A stretch of DNA of 64,000 nucleotides, taken from JAPXLN01 sp033809515 (lineage in GTDB: Bacteria > Bacillota > Sulfobacillia > Fermentithermobacillales > Fermentithermobacillaceae). Positions 25,157 through 34,303 of the stretch are shown in pieces. The notes beneath the pieces were generated by a model, which saw only the letters and a list, made by a program, of their open reading frames with translations, ran no database searches and had not been told where the DNA came from. The position numbers were made by a program, and so were the translations under genes. The stretch lies in assembly GCA_033809515.1 (NCBI GenBank), contig JAPXLN010000003.1, forward strand, positions 1-64,000, given 5' to 3'. Within the stretch, counting starts at the first letter, position 1. Every line of letters starts with the position of its first letter.

Positions 25157-27013
25157 CTATCTACCCTCAGAAGCAGGGGTCCCTTGACCAAGGCAAGCTT
25201 CAAACACCGCCCTGGCTGCAGGGGTGGCAACTGCCGAACCTGACCCTCCCTGAGCAACCACAACCACCACAACCACTTCAGGGTCTTCGTAGGGCCCAAA
25301 CCCTACAAACCACGAATGGCTCTCCCCAAGTGGATTCTCTGCGGTGCCCGTTTTCCCTGCAATTTCATGCGGGAAGCCGTAAAAAGCCCAGTAAGCGGTA
25401 CCGTTAACCGATGAGACAACCTGCCGCATTCCCTCTCTCACCGTCTGTAATACGTCCTTTCCCACATCCAGCACATTAAGTGCTTCCGGGAGGAACTCCC
25501 TGACCGCTTGACCATCTGAGTCCAGTACCCGGCGGGCAAGATGGGGCCTCATGCGTACTCCATCATTTGCTATTGCTTGCACTGCCGAAGCCATTTGCAG
25601 AGGAGTCTCAAGGTGGAAAGCTTGTCCCATGGCAACCATCATATGTTCTGAATAGAGAAACTCCGGCTGGGCCACCCGCCCTTCGCTGAAAGCCTCGCGC
25701 TTCCACTCTGTAGAAGGCACCGTACCGTAGTTCTCCCCGAAAAGGTCAATGCCGGTTTTCTGGCCCAACCCCAGGCTCTCTGCATACCTGGCTATTGTGT
25801 CTACCCCTAAGCGTCTTCCCATCTCATAGAAAAAGACGTTGCACGATACCTCAAGAGCTTCTTTCACGTCAACGGCGCCATGACCGCCCCTTTTGTGGCA
25901 ACCAAGTGTAGGAACTGACGGGTGGTAACCCGGATCAAAAAAAGTCTCTGAGGTTCCCACCTTGCCCTCGGCCAGGGCAGCCATAGCAGTTACCACCTTG
26001 AAAGTCGAACCAGGCGGGTAAAGACCTGTAGTCGTCAGATTGGAGAACCGCCACTCCCCATCGCCGACCAACTTGTTCAGCTCTTTTTGACTGATTCCGG
26101 TTACGATGCGGTTAGGATCAAAACCGGGAACAGACGCCATGGCCAAAACCCCTCCGTTTTTCGCATCAAGGACCACACAACTGGCGCCGTTAGCTTTTGG
26201 CCTCTCCTGCAATACGCTCTTCAGGGCTTCCTCGGCAGCTTTTTGTATGCGACTGTCCAATGAGACTACCAGGTCATTTCCTGGCTCGGGCTCAATTCCC
26301 TGTCCAATGTTCCCGGTAGGCCGTCCCCTGTAATCAACTTCTACCTGATATCCGCCATCCTTGCCTCGCAAAATATCCTGATAATAAGCTTCCAATCCTT
26401 CCTTACCGATTATGTCCCCGATCTTATATTCCTTCCACCTTGGGTCTTGCAGTTGGCTTGCGGTTATCTCCCCGACGTACCCAAGAACCGGCGATGCAAG
26501 TTCGTTTCCCGGATAGTAACGGATAGGAATCGAGTCGATGAACACGCCAGGCAGGTTTGGAGCATCCTCAATGATTGCTGTATATTGCATGGGAGTAATC
26601 TCCCTGGCAATAGGCACAGGTTCGAAGTATCTACCCTTGTAACGAGAGATTCTATCCCTTATTTCCTCCTCGTCTAACTCCAGAACCCTCGAGAGGTGCG
26701 GTATGACTTCACTGGCCTTGTCTTCGTCAAGGTACCAGTAGAAAACTGAAAACGCCGGCCTGGAAGTGATAAGAATCTCGCCATTTCTGTCTAGCACATC
26801 CCCCCTGGGAGCGGGAATAGGCGTGATCCGCAGGTAGTTCTCTTGAGACAATCTCCGGTAGCGCTCACCGTTTACCACCTGGAGTATGAACAACTGAGCT
26901 GATAAAGCTGCAAAGACAAGGATAATGGTAAATGTGAAAAACGTGCGCCGCCTCTTCATCTCCTCAGGAGGCAGGCTCTGAGATTCCCGTCCGATGCCCA
27001 ACAGGGGGTTCAC
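25157..27013 (-). CDS. mrdA: Penicillin-binding protein 2 (class B transpeptidase)
   Basis: This class B PBP, the elongasome transpeptidase paired with RodA, is anchored by one N-terminal helix (residues ~25–45, FTFTIILVFAALSAQLFIL). The pedestal domain precedes the transpeptidase domain with the active serine in PPGSTFKVVTAM (SxxK), SCN in EVSCNVFFYEMG, and KTG in IAGKTGTAENPLG. VLDRNGEILITSRPAFSVF near residue 60 is typical for MrdA. At 618 residues it has normal length. Its start overlaps mreD by four bases. Confidence 0.93.
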   Translation of the reverse strand: MNPLLGIGRESQSLPPEEMKRRRTFFTFTIILVFAALSAQLFILQVVNGERYRRLSQENYLRITPIPAPRGDVLDRNGEILITSRPAFSVFYWYLDEDKASEVIPHLSRVLELDEEEIRDRISRYKGRYFEPVPIAREITPMQYTAIIEDAPNLPGVFIDSIPIRYYPGNELASPVLGYVGEITASQLQDPRWKEYKIGDIIGKEGLEAYYQDILRGKDGGYQVEVDYRGRPTGNIGQGIEPEPGNDLVVSLDSRIQKAAEEALKSVLQERPKANGASCVVLDAKNGGVLAMASVPGFDPNRIVTGISQKELNKLVGDGEWRFSNLTTTGLYPPGSTFKVVTAMAALAEGKVGTSETFFDPGYHPSVPTLGCHKRGGHGAVDVKEALEVSCNVFFYEMGRRLGVDTIARYAESLGLGQKTGIDLFGENYGTVPSTEWKREAFSEGRVAQPEFLYSEHMMVAMGQAFHLETPLQMASAVQAIANDGVRMRPHLARRVLDSDGQAVREFLPEALNVLDVGKDVLQTVREGMRQVVSSVNGTAYWAFYGFPHEIAGKTGTAENPLGESHSWFVGFGPYEDPEVVVVVVVAQGGSGSAVATPAARAVFEACLGQGTPASEGR

Positions 27014-27552
27014 AGGGGCAACCTCCTAGCTTCTTCAACAGCATCAGGCCAGCAGCGAGCAGCTGCTCCCCATACCCTTCTAAGGATAGGATAAAATGGT
27101 ACTGCAAGGGCTGCTGACCAAACTGAAGTCCAGGGAAGGACATGACTTACGAGAACAGACGGACTGATCGAGAAACCCAGCATTCTAAGGAGTCCGTAGG
27201 AAAGCAAGTCGCCGAATCCCGACACTAAAAAAGCTATCAGGCATCTGGATACAACCGGTTCCGGGTTCAGAGCTTTCTTGCCGGCAGAAGCCAGCCCTGC
27301 GCAAGCCGCAAGCGTAGCTGCCCTGACGCCAAGTGCCCTTCCTACCAATACGTCCTCCATAAGGCCTATGCCGAAACCCACCGGAGCTGAAGCCCACGGT
27401 TCTCCAATCCATCCCACAGCAATGGCGAGCACCATAAGAAGATCCGGTCGCCTGGCAGGGGGAAGCAGCACAAACTCAGCTATCTTCAAAAGAGGCGCCA
27501 CTATGGCAATGACAACCGCTGAAAGCCCAATCGTTCCCAATCTCCTGTTCAT
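27010..27552 (-). CDS. mreD: Rod shape-determining protein MreD
   Basis: This polytopic inner-membrane component of the Mre elongasome has 180 residues with about five hydrophobic segments and the family pattern PDLLMVLAIAVGWI…GFGIGLMEDVLVGRALGVRA. Sequence conservation in MreD is low; identification rests on hydrophobicity, length and exact placement between mreC and mrdA, with four-base overlaps on both sides. Confidence 0.88.
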   Translation of the reverse strand: MNRRLGTIGLSAVVIAIVAPLLKIAEFVLLPPARRPDLLMVLAIAVGWIGEPWASAPVGFGIGLMEDVLVGRALGVRAATLAACAGLASAGKKALNPEPVVSRCLIAFLVSGFGDLLSYGLLRMLGFSISPSVLVSHVLPWTSVWSAALAVPFYPILRRVWGAAARCWPDAVEEARRLPL

Positions 27553-28361
27553 CTGGTCATCACCAGTACTTCCTCAAGGCGCTCCAAATCGCTTGCAGGC
27601 CGGACGAGTGCCTCTTTGACCAGGCCCGGTCCGGGAATGTATACCGAAACAACCTCTCCGACCAGGATTCCCTCAGGAAACTTACTGCCTATGCCAGACG
27701 TTACCACAGCATCGCCTTCTTCTACGCCGGAGTCCCTGGAGAAGAACCTGAGAACAAGCGCATCGGGCCCATTTCCACCCAGCAGCACTCCAAAATCCCG
27801 GGTGCGTTGTACACATGCACCCACACCGCTCTCGGGATCGGCAATGAGCAATACAGTGGAACTAGCTTCACCGGTCTTGATAACTCGCCCTACGAGGCCG
27901 CTCCTGGACACAACAGGCGCATCAACGTATACTCCATGCTCTTCCCCGGCGGCGATGGTCACCGTGGCAAACCACTTGCCCGGATTCCTTCCGGTAACCT
28001 TGGCCACCACATACTCGCCCGGAGCGTCATCCCTGAAATCCAAAAGGTCCCTTAGACGGGCATTTTCCTGAAGAGCATCCTCCAGAGCTGCTCGCAGAGA
28101 GGCCATTCCCTCAAGTTCCCGGGTAAGACGAAGGTTCTCCTGACGTAACGCCTCTTTATCCTGAAAGGCCACAGCAAGACTTCTGTACTTCTCAAAAAGG
28201 CCTGATGATAGGCGGGAAACCGGTTCCGCCGACTTCAGGAGCAGCGATTCCCAGAAAGATGGCCCGTTTTCGGGTTTTCCGGTAAGGTTCATGAGAGTCA
28301 CGGAGGCGGCAACCAAGAGAAATGCCACTATGATCTTCTTGTACGTAAACTGCCGCCTCAC
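27549..28361 (-). CDS. mreC: Rod shape-determining protein MreC
   Basis: MreC is a bitopic protein with an N-terminal helix (about residues 9–25), a coiled coil (~65–110, ENLRLTRELEGMASLRAALEDAL in two blocks) and two β-domains with VVSRSGLVGRVIKTGEASSTVLLI and VVTSGIGSKFPEGILVGEV. It links MreB inside the cell with PBP2 outside. Length is 270 residues. It lies 35 bases downstream of mreB and overlaps mreD. Confidence 0.94.
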   Translation of the reverse strand: MRRQFTYKKIIVAFLLVAASVTLMNLTGKPENGPSFWESLLLKSAEPVSRLSSGLFEKYRSLAVAFQDKEALRQENLRLTRELEGMASLRAALEDALQENARLRDLLDFRDDAPGEYVVAKVTGRNPGKWFATVTIAAGEEHGVYVDAPVVSRSGLVGRVIKTGEASSTVLLIADPESGVGACVQRTRDFGVLLGGNGPDALVLRFFSRDSGVEEGDAVVTSGIGSKFPEGILVGEVVSVYIPGPGLVKEALVRPASDLERLEEVLVMTR

Positions 28362-28395
28362 GCTTATTCATCCTCCCCAAAACCTTCTATTCCTT

Positions 28396-29442
28396 CTACT
28401 GCCTGGCCGCTCGCCGCGAAGATGACAGGACCTTCTTGAGCTTTGCCGGGTCCTCAAGCATCATTCCGGTACCCCTGGCAACGGCGCCAAGAGGATCATC
28501 AACAATATGCACAGGCATTCCCGTTTCATGGGTGATGAGCCTGTCCAGCCCCCTTAGGAGGGCCCCCCCTCCGGTGACCACAATCCCGCGATCCATTATG
28601 TCAGCGGAAAGCTCAGGCGGAGTCCTCTCAAGGGTACCTTTGATGGCCTCAATGATTGTGCCTACCGGTTCCGAAAGAGCTTTTCTCATTTCCCTTGAGT
28701 CAATAGTAATGGTCCTGGGCAGCCCGGTGACCAGGTCTCTGCCCCTTATGTCCAGTGTCTGTTCTTCATCAAGGTCAAAGGCAGATCCGATGGTTACTTT
28801 AGCTTCTTCGGCGGTCCTTTCCCCTATGAGCAAATTATAGGCCCGCTTGACGTAGTTGACGACTGCCTCATCCATCTCATCGCCGGCCACCCTGATGGAA
28901 CGGGAGGTAACCACCCCTTCCAGGGAAATCACGGCGACCTCGCAGGTGCCGCCGCCTATATCCACTACCATGTTCCCTGTAGGTTCATCCACGGGCAGTC
29001 CGGCCCCGACAGCAGCAGCCATTGGCTCCAGCACCGTCTCAGCGTCCCTGGCCCCGGCCGATTCTGCGGCATCTATAACCGCCCTGCGCTCAACTTCAGT
29101 ACATCCTGAAGGTACTGCCACCAGGACAAAAGGCTTCAGAATCCGGCGACTCTGGGCCCTTCGTATGAAGTACCTCATCATAGCCTGGGTTATGTCGAAA
29201 TCGGCGATGACACCATCTTTCATGGGACGGACAGCAACTATGTTACCCGGGGTGCGTCCGATCATCTGTTTAGCTTCAGTGCCAACTGCCAGGACTTCCT
29301 TGGAATCTGCGTTTATGGCAACAACCGAGGGTTCCATAAGGACTACTCCCCTTCCCCTTATGTGAACCAGGGTGTTGGCTGTTCCCAGGTCAATCCCGAT
29401 ATCCCTGCTGAAATAATTGTAGAGCCACTGCACCGTGCCCAC
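28396..29442 (-). CDS. mreB: Rod shape-determining protein MreB (bacterial actin)
   Basis: MreB is an actin-like ATPase that forms membrane-bound filaments guiding lateral wall synthesis. The phosphate-1 motif DIGIDLGTANTLVHIRGRG is at residues ~15–33, the phosphate-2 motif VVDIGGGTCEVAVISL near 165 and the adenosine motif GIVVTGGGALLRGLD near 295. The N-terminal WLYNYF resembles the membrane-binding helix. The length of 348 residues is normal. It is the first mre gene, directly after radC, the usual Firmicute order. Confidence 0.97.
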   Translation of the reverse strand: MGTVQWLYNYFSRDIGIDLGTANTLVHIRGRGVVLMEPSVVAINADSKEVLAVGTEAKQMIGRTPGNIVAVRPMKDGVIADFDITQAMMRYFIRRAQSRRILKPFVLVAVPSGCTEVERRAVIDAAESAGARDAETVLEPMAAAVGAGLPVDEPTGNMVVDIGGGTCEVAVISLEGVVTSRSIRVAGDEMDEAVVNYVKRAYNLLIGERTAEEAKVTIGSAFDLDEEQTLDIRGRDLVTGLPRTITIDSREMRKALSEPVGTIIEAIKGTLERTPPELSADIMDRGIVVTGGGALLRGLDRLITHETGMPVHIVDDPLGAVARGTGMMLEDPAKLKKVLSSSRRAARQ

Positions 29443-29471
29443 TCTCCTTCACTGCGATTCAGACCGAAACA

Positions 29472-30176
29472 TCATGCGAACCAGCCGCTCCAGGATTCTC
29501 TCAAGCTCACAAACCGCCCATCAGCCACAATCACGTGATCCAGCACATGAATGCCCAGAAGCTTGCCTACGTCCACCAGCCTTCTGGTAACTTCCAGGTC
29601 ATCATGGCTGGGACTGGGATCACCGCTGGGGTGGTTGTGAACCAGGATAATCGCCGCAGCGCTCTTCTTGATACAGTTCTTGAAAATCTCTCTCGGATGT
29701 ACGATGGAAGCATCCAGGCTGCCGACTGAAACCACTTCTTTCCCTGTAATCTGGTTCCTAGAATTCAGGAGCAATATGCAGAAATGCTCCCTGTCCAGGG
29801 ACTCCAGATCACTTCTGACGTAGTCAAACACTTCCTTCCCACGTCTGACAGTGATTTGCTTCTCCGAGGCTCCCCCGCCTCTTTTCAGCCTTCTTCCGAT
29901 CTCAACAGCTGCTTTGAGGCGAGCTACCTTGGCCGGCCCCATACCCTTGACTTCTGAGAGTTCCTCTTCAGTGTCCTCAATCAGAAACTGTAGGCTCTTT
30001 CCGTACTTCTCCTCACTGACCGCAAGGATGTGGCGAGCCAGTTCCAGAGCAGTCTGATGGGAACTCCCTGTCCCGAGCAATATAGCTAAGACCTCCGCAT
30101 CTGAGAGAGCTTCCGGCCCAAGCTTCAACAGCCTTTCTCGCGGCTTTTCCTGCTCAGGCCAGTCCTTTATTGTCAA
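29472..30176 (-). CDS. radC: RadC family protein (JAB/MPN domain)
   Basis: Annotated historically as a DNA repair protein; the biochemical role is unsettled. An N-terminal helix-hairpin-helix part (EVKGMGPAKVARLKAAVEIG, one block) precedes a JAMM-type metal site with ILVHNHPSGDPSPSHDD near residues 175–191 and the upstream conserved VSVGSLDASIVHPREIF. The length, 234 residues, is typical. Neighbours maf and mreB are its usual partners in Firmicutes. Confidence 0.93.
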   Translation of the reverse strand: MTIKDWPEQEKPRERLLKLGPEALSDAEVLAILLGTGSSHQTALELARHILAVSEEKYGKSLQFLIEDTEEELSEVKGMGPAKVARLKAAVEIGRRLKRGGGASEKQITVRRGKEVFDYVRSDLESLDREHFCILLLNSRNQITGKEVVSVGSLDASIVHPREIFKNCIKKSAAAIILVHNHPSGDPSPSHDDLEVTRRLVDVGKLLGIHVLDHVIVADGRFVSLRESWSGWFA

Positions 30177-30254
30177 TCGTTCCCGGGATATTGCAGGAAC
30201 CTCCTTTCAGGTCCCTTCGCAGCCCTTACCCGGGGGAAACATTGCCCTGCACAA

Positions 30255-30857
30255 TCATGGCTGAAGGAGATTCTCCGGGGAAATCCCGGCTCCTTGCAGA
30301 AGGGCATAGACCTTCGGCAACGGGAGCCCTATTACACTCGAATAGTCGCCCCGGATCTCCTTAACAAAGAACGCCCCTGCACCCTGAAGGGCGTAACCGC
30401 CTGCCTTGTCCATGGGTTCACCGGTATTCACGTACCACATGATCTCCTGAACAGTCAGATCTCTCATAGTAACCGAAGTGCAATCGCAATCCCTAAGGAT
30501 CCCACAGGTTACCGGACAGTAAAGGGCAACTCCCGTGTACACCCTGTGTGTCTTTCCTGAAAGACGCTCCAGCATTCTTACTGCATCTTGCATGTCACCG
30601 GGTTTGCCAAGAACCTCACCGTCAATGACCACCAGAGTGTCAGCTCCGAGAACCAGCTCTTCCGGATGTGCCCTGGCCACTGCCCGAACCTTCCGCTCGG
30701 CCAGGTCCTTAGCTAATACATCAGGCTCGCCTGCACTCATCGCCTCTTCCTCAACGCCGGCTGGAATCACTACAGGCTTTATCCCTACACTCTCGAGAAG
30801 AATCCTCCTTCTCGGAGATGCAGAGGCCAGAATAAGTCTCAAGGTTTCACCGCCCAA
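30255..30857 (-). CDS. maf: Maf-like nucleoside triphosphate pyrophosphatase
   Basis: Maf hydrolyses dTTP/UTP or modified nucleotides and is implicated in septum inhibition. The opening motif ILASASPRRRILLE, ADTLVVIDGEVLGKPGD and the terminal GDYSSVIGLPLPKVYALL are diagnostic. It has 200 residues from a TTG at 30857; a TTG at 30842, starting directly at LRLILASASPRR, is equally plausible. It overlaps the DUF4321 gene slightly and is followed by radC and mreB. Confidence 0.92.
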   Translation of the reverse strand: MGGETLRLILASASPRRRILLESVGIKPVVIPAGVEEEAMSAGEPDVLAKDLAERKVRAVARAHPEELVLGADTLVVIDGEVLGKPGDMQDAVRMLERLSGKTHRVYTGVALYCPVTCGILRDCDCTSVTMRDLTVQEIMWYVNTGEPMDKAGGYALQGAGAFFVKEIRGDYSSVIGLPLPKVYALLQGAGISPENLLQP

Positions 30858-31092
30858 TCAAGAGGACCACAAGCAGCACCAATATGGCGCCCATTACGTT
30901 AAGCCCAAGCGTGAACCCAAACGTCAACGATATTACCTTGAGATTAAGCACAAAGGGCGGTTCCAGCCCAACGCTGAAACCTCGAGCAAGAAAAGGCGCC
31001 ACATCAGCCAGGGCTTCCCCTATGATGCTTCCGACGATGGCAGCGGCTGAAAGTGCAATGACCAGCAAGAGAGTTCTGGATTGTCTTCTCAT
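30847..31092 (-). CDS. DUF4321 family small membrane protein
   Basis: The 81 residues contain two hydrophobic stretches (about 8–30 and 52–79) and the pattern IVGSIIGEAL…PFLARGFSVGLEPPFVLNLKVISLTFGFTLGLN, split here across blocks. This matches the DUF4321 family, which lies beside maf in many Clostridia. Function is unknown; conserved synteny with maf–radC–mreB suggests a cell-envelope role. Confidence 0.75.
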   Translation of the reverse strand: MRRQSRTLLLVIALSAAAIVGSIIGEALADVAPFLARGFSVGLEPPFVLNLKVISLTFGFTLGLNVMGAILVLLVVLLIGR

Positions 31093-31147
31093 GTCGTATG
31101 TGTCCTCCCAAATTCTACCAAAATATTCTTGCCCCGTCCATCTCTTA

Positions 31148-32200
31148 TTATTCTAACTCAAACTCAACTACAAGACCTGTCCTGAGTATCTTTCCGTCTC
31201 CCATAACGAAAAGCACACCTGCTCCGGGAAACTTCGACAAAAGGTCTTCCCCGGCCTGGGGACCAAGTACAAACAGGGCAGTCGAAAGGCCGTCCGCATC
31301 TGTTGACGACGCAAAAAACACTGTGGTTCCTCGAACGGATTCTGCAGGATATCCTGTCCGCGGGTCCATAATATGATGGTATTTGATCCCATCTTTGACG
31401 AAGTACCTCTGATAGTCTCCGGAGCTCACCAGAGCTATGTTTACGGCAGGCACAATACCCAGGAAATCCTCTGGATCCCTGGGATCTGTCACCGCGATCC
31501 TCCACGGACTTCCGTCAGGCTTGGCGTCACCTGCGTAGACGCTTCCTCCTGCGTTAATAACAAACGACTTCACGCCGTAGCTTTGAAGTATCTCCACCAT
31601 TCGATCCACTGCGTACCCCTTGGCAATAGCCCCCAAATCCAGCCCCATACCCTGCTTGCCCAGAAACACCCGGTAGGTCTCCTTGTCCACCTCTACCTTA
31701 GTGTAGTCAACCAGTTCCATTGCCGCCGCGATCTCACCAGGAGACGGGACTCTGTAGTCGCCCTGACCAAATCCCCAGAGCTCCATGAGCGGCAAGACCG
31801 TAGGATCAAAGCTTCCGCCCGACATGCGAGCAAAATACAAAGCTCTTTCGATTACGCTGAAAGTGTCAGGGGAAACGGCGACAGGCTCCTTGCCTGCCAG
31901 ACAATTAATGGCAGATATTTCCGATTCAGGACTGTGGGCGTTAAGCAACCGATCCAATCGAGCTACTTCCTCAACTGCAAGCTCCATGGCCTTGTATGCT
32001 TTTCTGCCATAAGCCTTAATAACGATATCTGTATCCATCAGGCCGAAAACTTGCTTTTCAACCAGGCGCCGGCCTGCATGGATATGCAAGGCAAATGCGC
32101 CGGCAACAACGACCAGCAAAACCACAACAGCAAGCATGGATCTCTTGCTCAACCAGTTGCGCACCCCTATCAAGCATTCGCCGGGACGTTTCCTCGGCAA
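31148..32200 (-). CDS. apbE: FAD:protein FMN transferase (ApbE)
   Basis: ApbE attaches FMN covalently to a threonine of Rnf/Nqr subunits using FAD as donor. One N-terminal membrane helix (residues ~20–40) exports the domain. GLMDTDIVIKAYG, FDPTVLPLMELWGFG, GLDLGAIAKGYAVDRMVEIL and NAGGSVYAGDAKPDGSPW are family markers, and the metal-site DADGLSTALFVLG is near the end. At 350 residues it has normal length. Placement just after rnfB points to flavinylation of the Rnf complex; the usual main substrate RnfG is absent nearby, leaving RnfD as the visible target. Confidence 0.92.
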   Translation of the reverse strand: MPRKRPGECLIGVRNWLSKRSMLAVVVLLVVVAGAFALHIHAGRRLVEKQVFGLMDTDIVIKAYGRKAYKAMELAVEEVARLDRLLNAHSPESEISAINCLAGKEPVAVSPDTFSVIERALYFARMSGGSFDPTVLPLMELWGFGQGDYRVPSPGEIAAAMELVDYTKVEVDKETYRVFLGKQGMGLDLGAIAKGYAVDRMVEILQSYGVKSFVINAGGSVYAGDAKPDGSPWRIAVTDPRDPEDFLGIVPAVNIALVSSGDYQRYFVKDGIKYHHIMDPRTGYPAESVRGTTVFFASSTDADGLSTALFVLGPQAGEDLLSKFPGAGVLFVMGDGKILRTGLVVEFELE

Positions 32201-32228
32201 TTCTCCCTCTCAGAGACCGAGCTACAGC

Positions 32229-33038
32229 TTACGAAGCTGCTCTGCCCGTCTTATGTGTATCCCTGACAATGGTCTTCACCGGGCATTTCTCCACGCAAAT
32301 GCCACAGTTAGTGCATAAGGAAGGGTCCAAAACGGCAAGGGTTCCGCGATCCATAGTGATGGCACCTGCAGGACATGACCTGGCGCAAGCCTGACATGCT
32401 ATGCAACCGCTCTTGCAGTACCTGCGAACAAGGGGTCCTCGATCGTATGAACTGCACCTGATGTGAACTTCTTGTTCTGCAGGGATCATCTTGATTACGT
32501 TTCTCGGACAGACACTGACACAAGCCCCGCAACCTGTGCACTTCTCCTTGACCACGCGAGGAACCCCGCCGGGACCCATTACCATGGCCCCAAAGACACA
32601 AGCTTTAACACACGAACCCAGCCCCAAACAACCGTAAGGGCAGCCGTGGCTCCCTCCAAGCATGTTCAGGGCCTGGCAATCGCCAAGGCCATGGTAATCT
32701 GCAACTCTTGCGGCAACTTCTTCTTCGCCTTGACAGAGCACTACTGCAACCACAGGTTCTTCTAATGATGGGGATACACCCATGATCTCAGCAATCTGCT
32801 GAGCCAAAGCTTTTCCACCTGCCACGCACGCGTTCACGGGAGCTTTTCCTTCCACTATGGCAAGTGCAAGACCTGAGCATCCTGGATAGCCGCACCCTCC
32901 GCAGTTGGCACCGGGAAGCAATGACGCAACCTGGCTCACCCTTGGGTCGGTGTCTACCCTAAACCGTTTTGCCGCCAATGCCAGAAGAACCCCCATAGCA
33001 AGGCCGGACATTCCCAAAAACAAAGCGGCTTGCAGCAA
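32229..33038 (-). CDS. rnfB: Rnf complex subunit B (ferredoxin-like)
   Basis: RnfB is the iron–sulfur subunit that takes electrons from ferredoxin. After one N-terminal helix comes the ANCGGCGYPGCSG cluster motif (residues ~45–57). Further [4Fe-4S] motifs follow: CGLGSC-type CLGLGSCVKAC, CTGCGACVSVCP, CIACQACARSCP and CTNCGICVEKCP near the C-terminus. The 269 residues are normal for clostridial RnfB. It stands 12 bases after rnfA and is followed by apbE. Confidence 0.95.
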   Translation of the reverse strand: MLQAALFLGMSGLAMGVLLALAAKRFRVDTDPRVSQVASLLPGANCGGCGYPGCSGLALAIVEGKAPVNACVAGGKALAQQIAEIMGVSPSLEEPVVAVVLCQGEEEVAARVADYHGLGDCQALNMLGGSHGCPYGCLGLGSCVKACVFGAMVMGPGGVPRVVKEKCTGCGACVSVCPRNVIKMIPAEQEVHIRCSSYDRGPLVRRYCKSGCIACQACARSCPAGAITMDRGTLAVLDPSLCTNCGICVEKCPVKTIVRDTHKTGRAAS

Positions 33039-33050
33039 TTGGACACCCCC

Positions 33051-33644
33051 CTATTTCAGCGCGTTCTTGAAAAGACCGGTGAACCCCAGAAATCCCAGGG
33101 ACATCAGGCCCGTAGCGATAAGGGCAAGAGGAAATCCCTTCAAAGGCTCAGGGATATCCATAAGCTTCCACCTTTCGCGGATGCCCGCAAAGATGATAAT
33201 GGCCAAGCTCCAACCGAGAGATCCGGCCAGGCCATTGACTGTGCCCCAGAGTATGCCATAGGACTCTTTGACATTCAGCATGGTTACGCCAAGGACTGCA
33301 CAGTTGGTAGTGATGAGCGGCAAGTAGATGCCCAAGGCCTTGTACAATCCGGGCGCCGTCTTCTTCAAAAACAGCTCGACTAACTGAACAAAGCCTGCTA
33401 TGACCAGGATGTAAGCTATGGTCCGCAAGTACTCCAAACCCAGCGGGACCAGTACGAACTGCTCGAAAACTGCAGCAACGGTCGAAGCCAGGGTCATAAC
33501 AAATATCACAGCTCCCGACATTCCAAGGGCGGTATCAAACTGCTCAGACAATCCGATAAAAGGACAAAGCCCCAGGTACTGCATGAACACAAAATTCGAA
33601 ACCAGTATTCCGCCTAACATGATAGATATGAACTTCACGCCCAT
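33051..33644 (-). CDS. rnfA: Rnf complex subunit A
   Basis: RnfA is an integral membrane subunit with six predicted helices in 197 residues. The QYLGLCPFIGLSEQFDTALGMSGAVIFVM region (two blocks, ~20–48) and TTNCAVLGV (~110) carry the conserved membrane cysteines believed to bind a cluster at the RnfA/E interface. It lies ten bases after rnfE and 12 before rnfB. Confidence 0.95.
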   Translation of the reverse strand: MGVKFISIMLGGILVSNFVFMQYLGLCPFIGLSEQFDTALGMSGAVIFVMTLASTVAAVFEQFVLVPLGLEYLRTIAYILVIAGFVQLVELFLKKTAPGLYKALGIYLPLITTNCAVLGVTMLNVKESYGILWGTVNGLAGSLGWSLAIIIFAGIRERWKLMDIPEPLKGFPLALIATGLMSLGFLGFTGLFKNALK

Positions 33645-33653
33645 CCCTCCCTC

Positions 33654-34295
33654 CTACAGTTGTGCAGATCCCCGACCCTGTTTTCTGCTGGAAGACTTCT
33701 CAACTGCAATGTTCAAAACGGCCATTAGGATCCCAAGGGTGATAAACCCGCCTGGCGGGGTCAGCATAACGACTGCAGGCTCAAACCAGGGCGTGCGCGG
33801 AAAAACCGTGGACCCCAGGGTTATCTGACCGGTGCCCAAAAACTCCCTTACGCCTCCTATGACCATGAGGTTGATCATGTAGCCGCCCCCAATGCCGAGC
33901 CCATCCATGATAGAATTCAGGACCGGCTGCCTGTAGGCAAAAGATTCAGCTCTGTGAATTATGATGCAGTTCACCACGATCAACGGCACGAATATGCCCA
34001 GAACCTGGTACATGCCGGGCAGGTAGGCCTTCATGAAGAGTTCCACCATGACCACAGGCGTAGCTATGAGTATGACAAATACGGGAATCCTGATCTCGTC
34101 AGGCGTAACCCTCTTGAGCAGGGAAACGCACGCGTTTGAGAAGGCCAGGACAAAAAGCACGGCCACTCCCATCCAGAAGCCGTTGACCACTGACGTCGTC
34201 ACTGCAAGGGTCGGACACATTCCGACTACCATTCTGAAGGTGGCGTTCTCTTCAATGAACCCCTTCTTAAAATCGTGCCACAAGGACCTTTTCAC
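33654..34295 (-). CDS. rnfE: Rnf complex subunit E
   Basis: RnfE is a six-helix membrane paralogue of RnfA: FRMVVGMCPTLAVTTSVVNG with the conserved cysteine near residue 28, and FVPLIVVNCIIIHRAESFA near 105. It has 213 residues from the GTG at 34295, which has GGAGGTGA eight bases upstream; a GTG at 34307 overlaps the rnfD stop but has no good ribosome site. The gene follows rnfD immediately, where rnfG would normally stand. Confidence 0.93.
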   Translation of the reverse strand: MKRSLWHDFKKGFIEENATFRMVVGMCPTLAVTTSVVNGFWMGVAVLFVLAFSNACVSLLKRVTPDEIRIPVFVILIATPVVMVELFMKAYLPGMYQVLGIFVPLIVVNCIIIHRAESFAYRQPVLNSIMDGLGIGGGYMINLMVIGGVREFLGTGQITLGSTVFPRTPWFEPAVVMLTPPGGFITLGILMAVLNIAVEKSSSRKQGRGSAQL

Positions 34296-34303
34296 GAAAG
34301 CTC

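Noticed and set aside
31373..32266. Long plus-strand frame opposite apbE and similar antisense frames across the window
   Set aside because: Composition is that of an antisense shadow: no ribosome site, no recognisable domain, and full overlap with well-identified genes.
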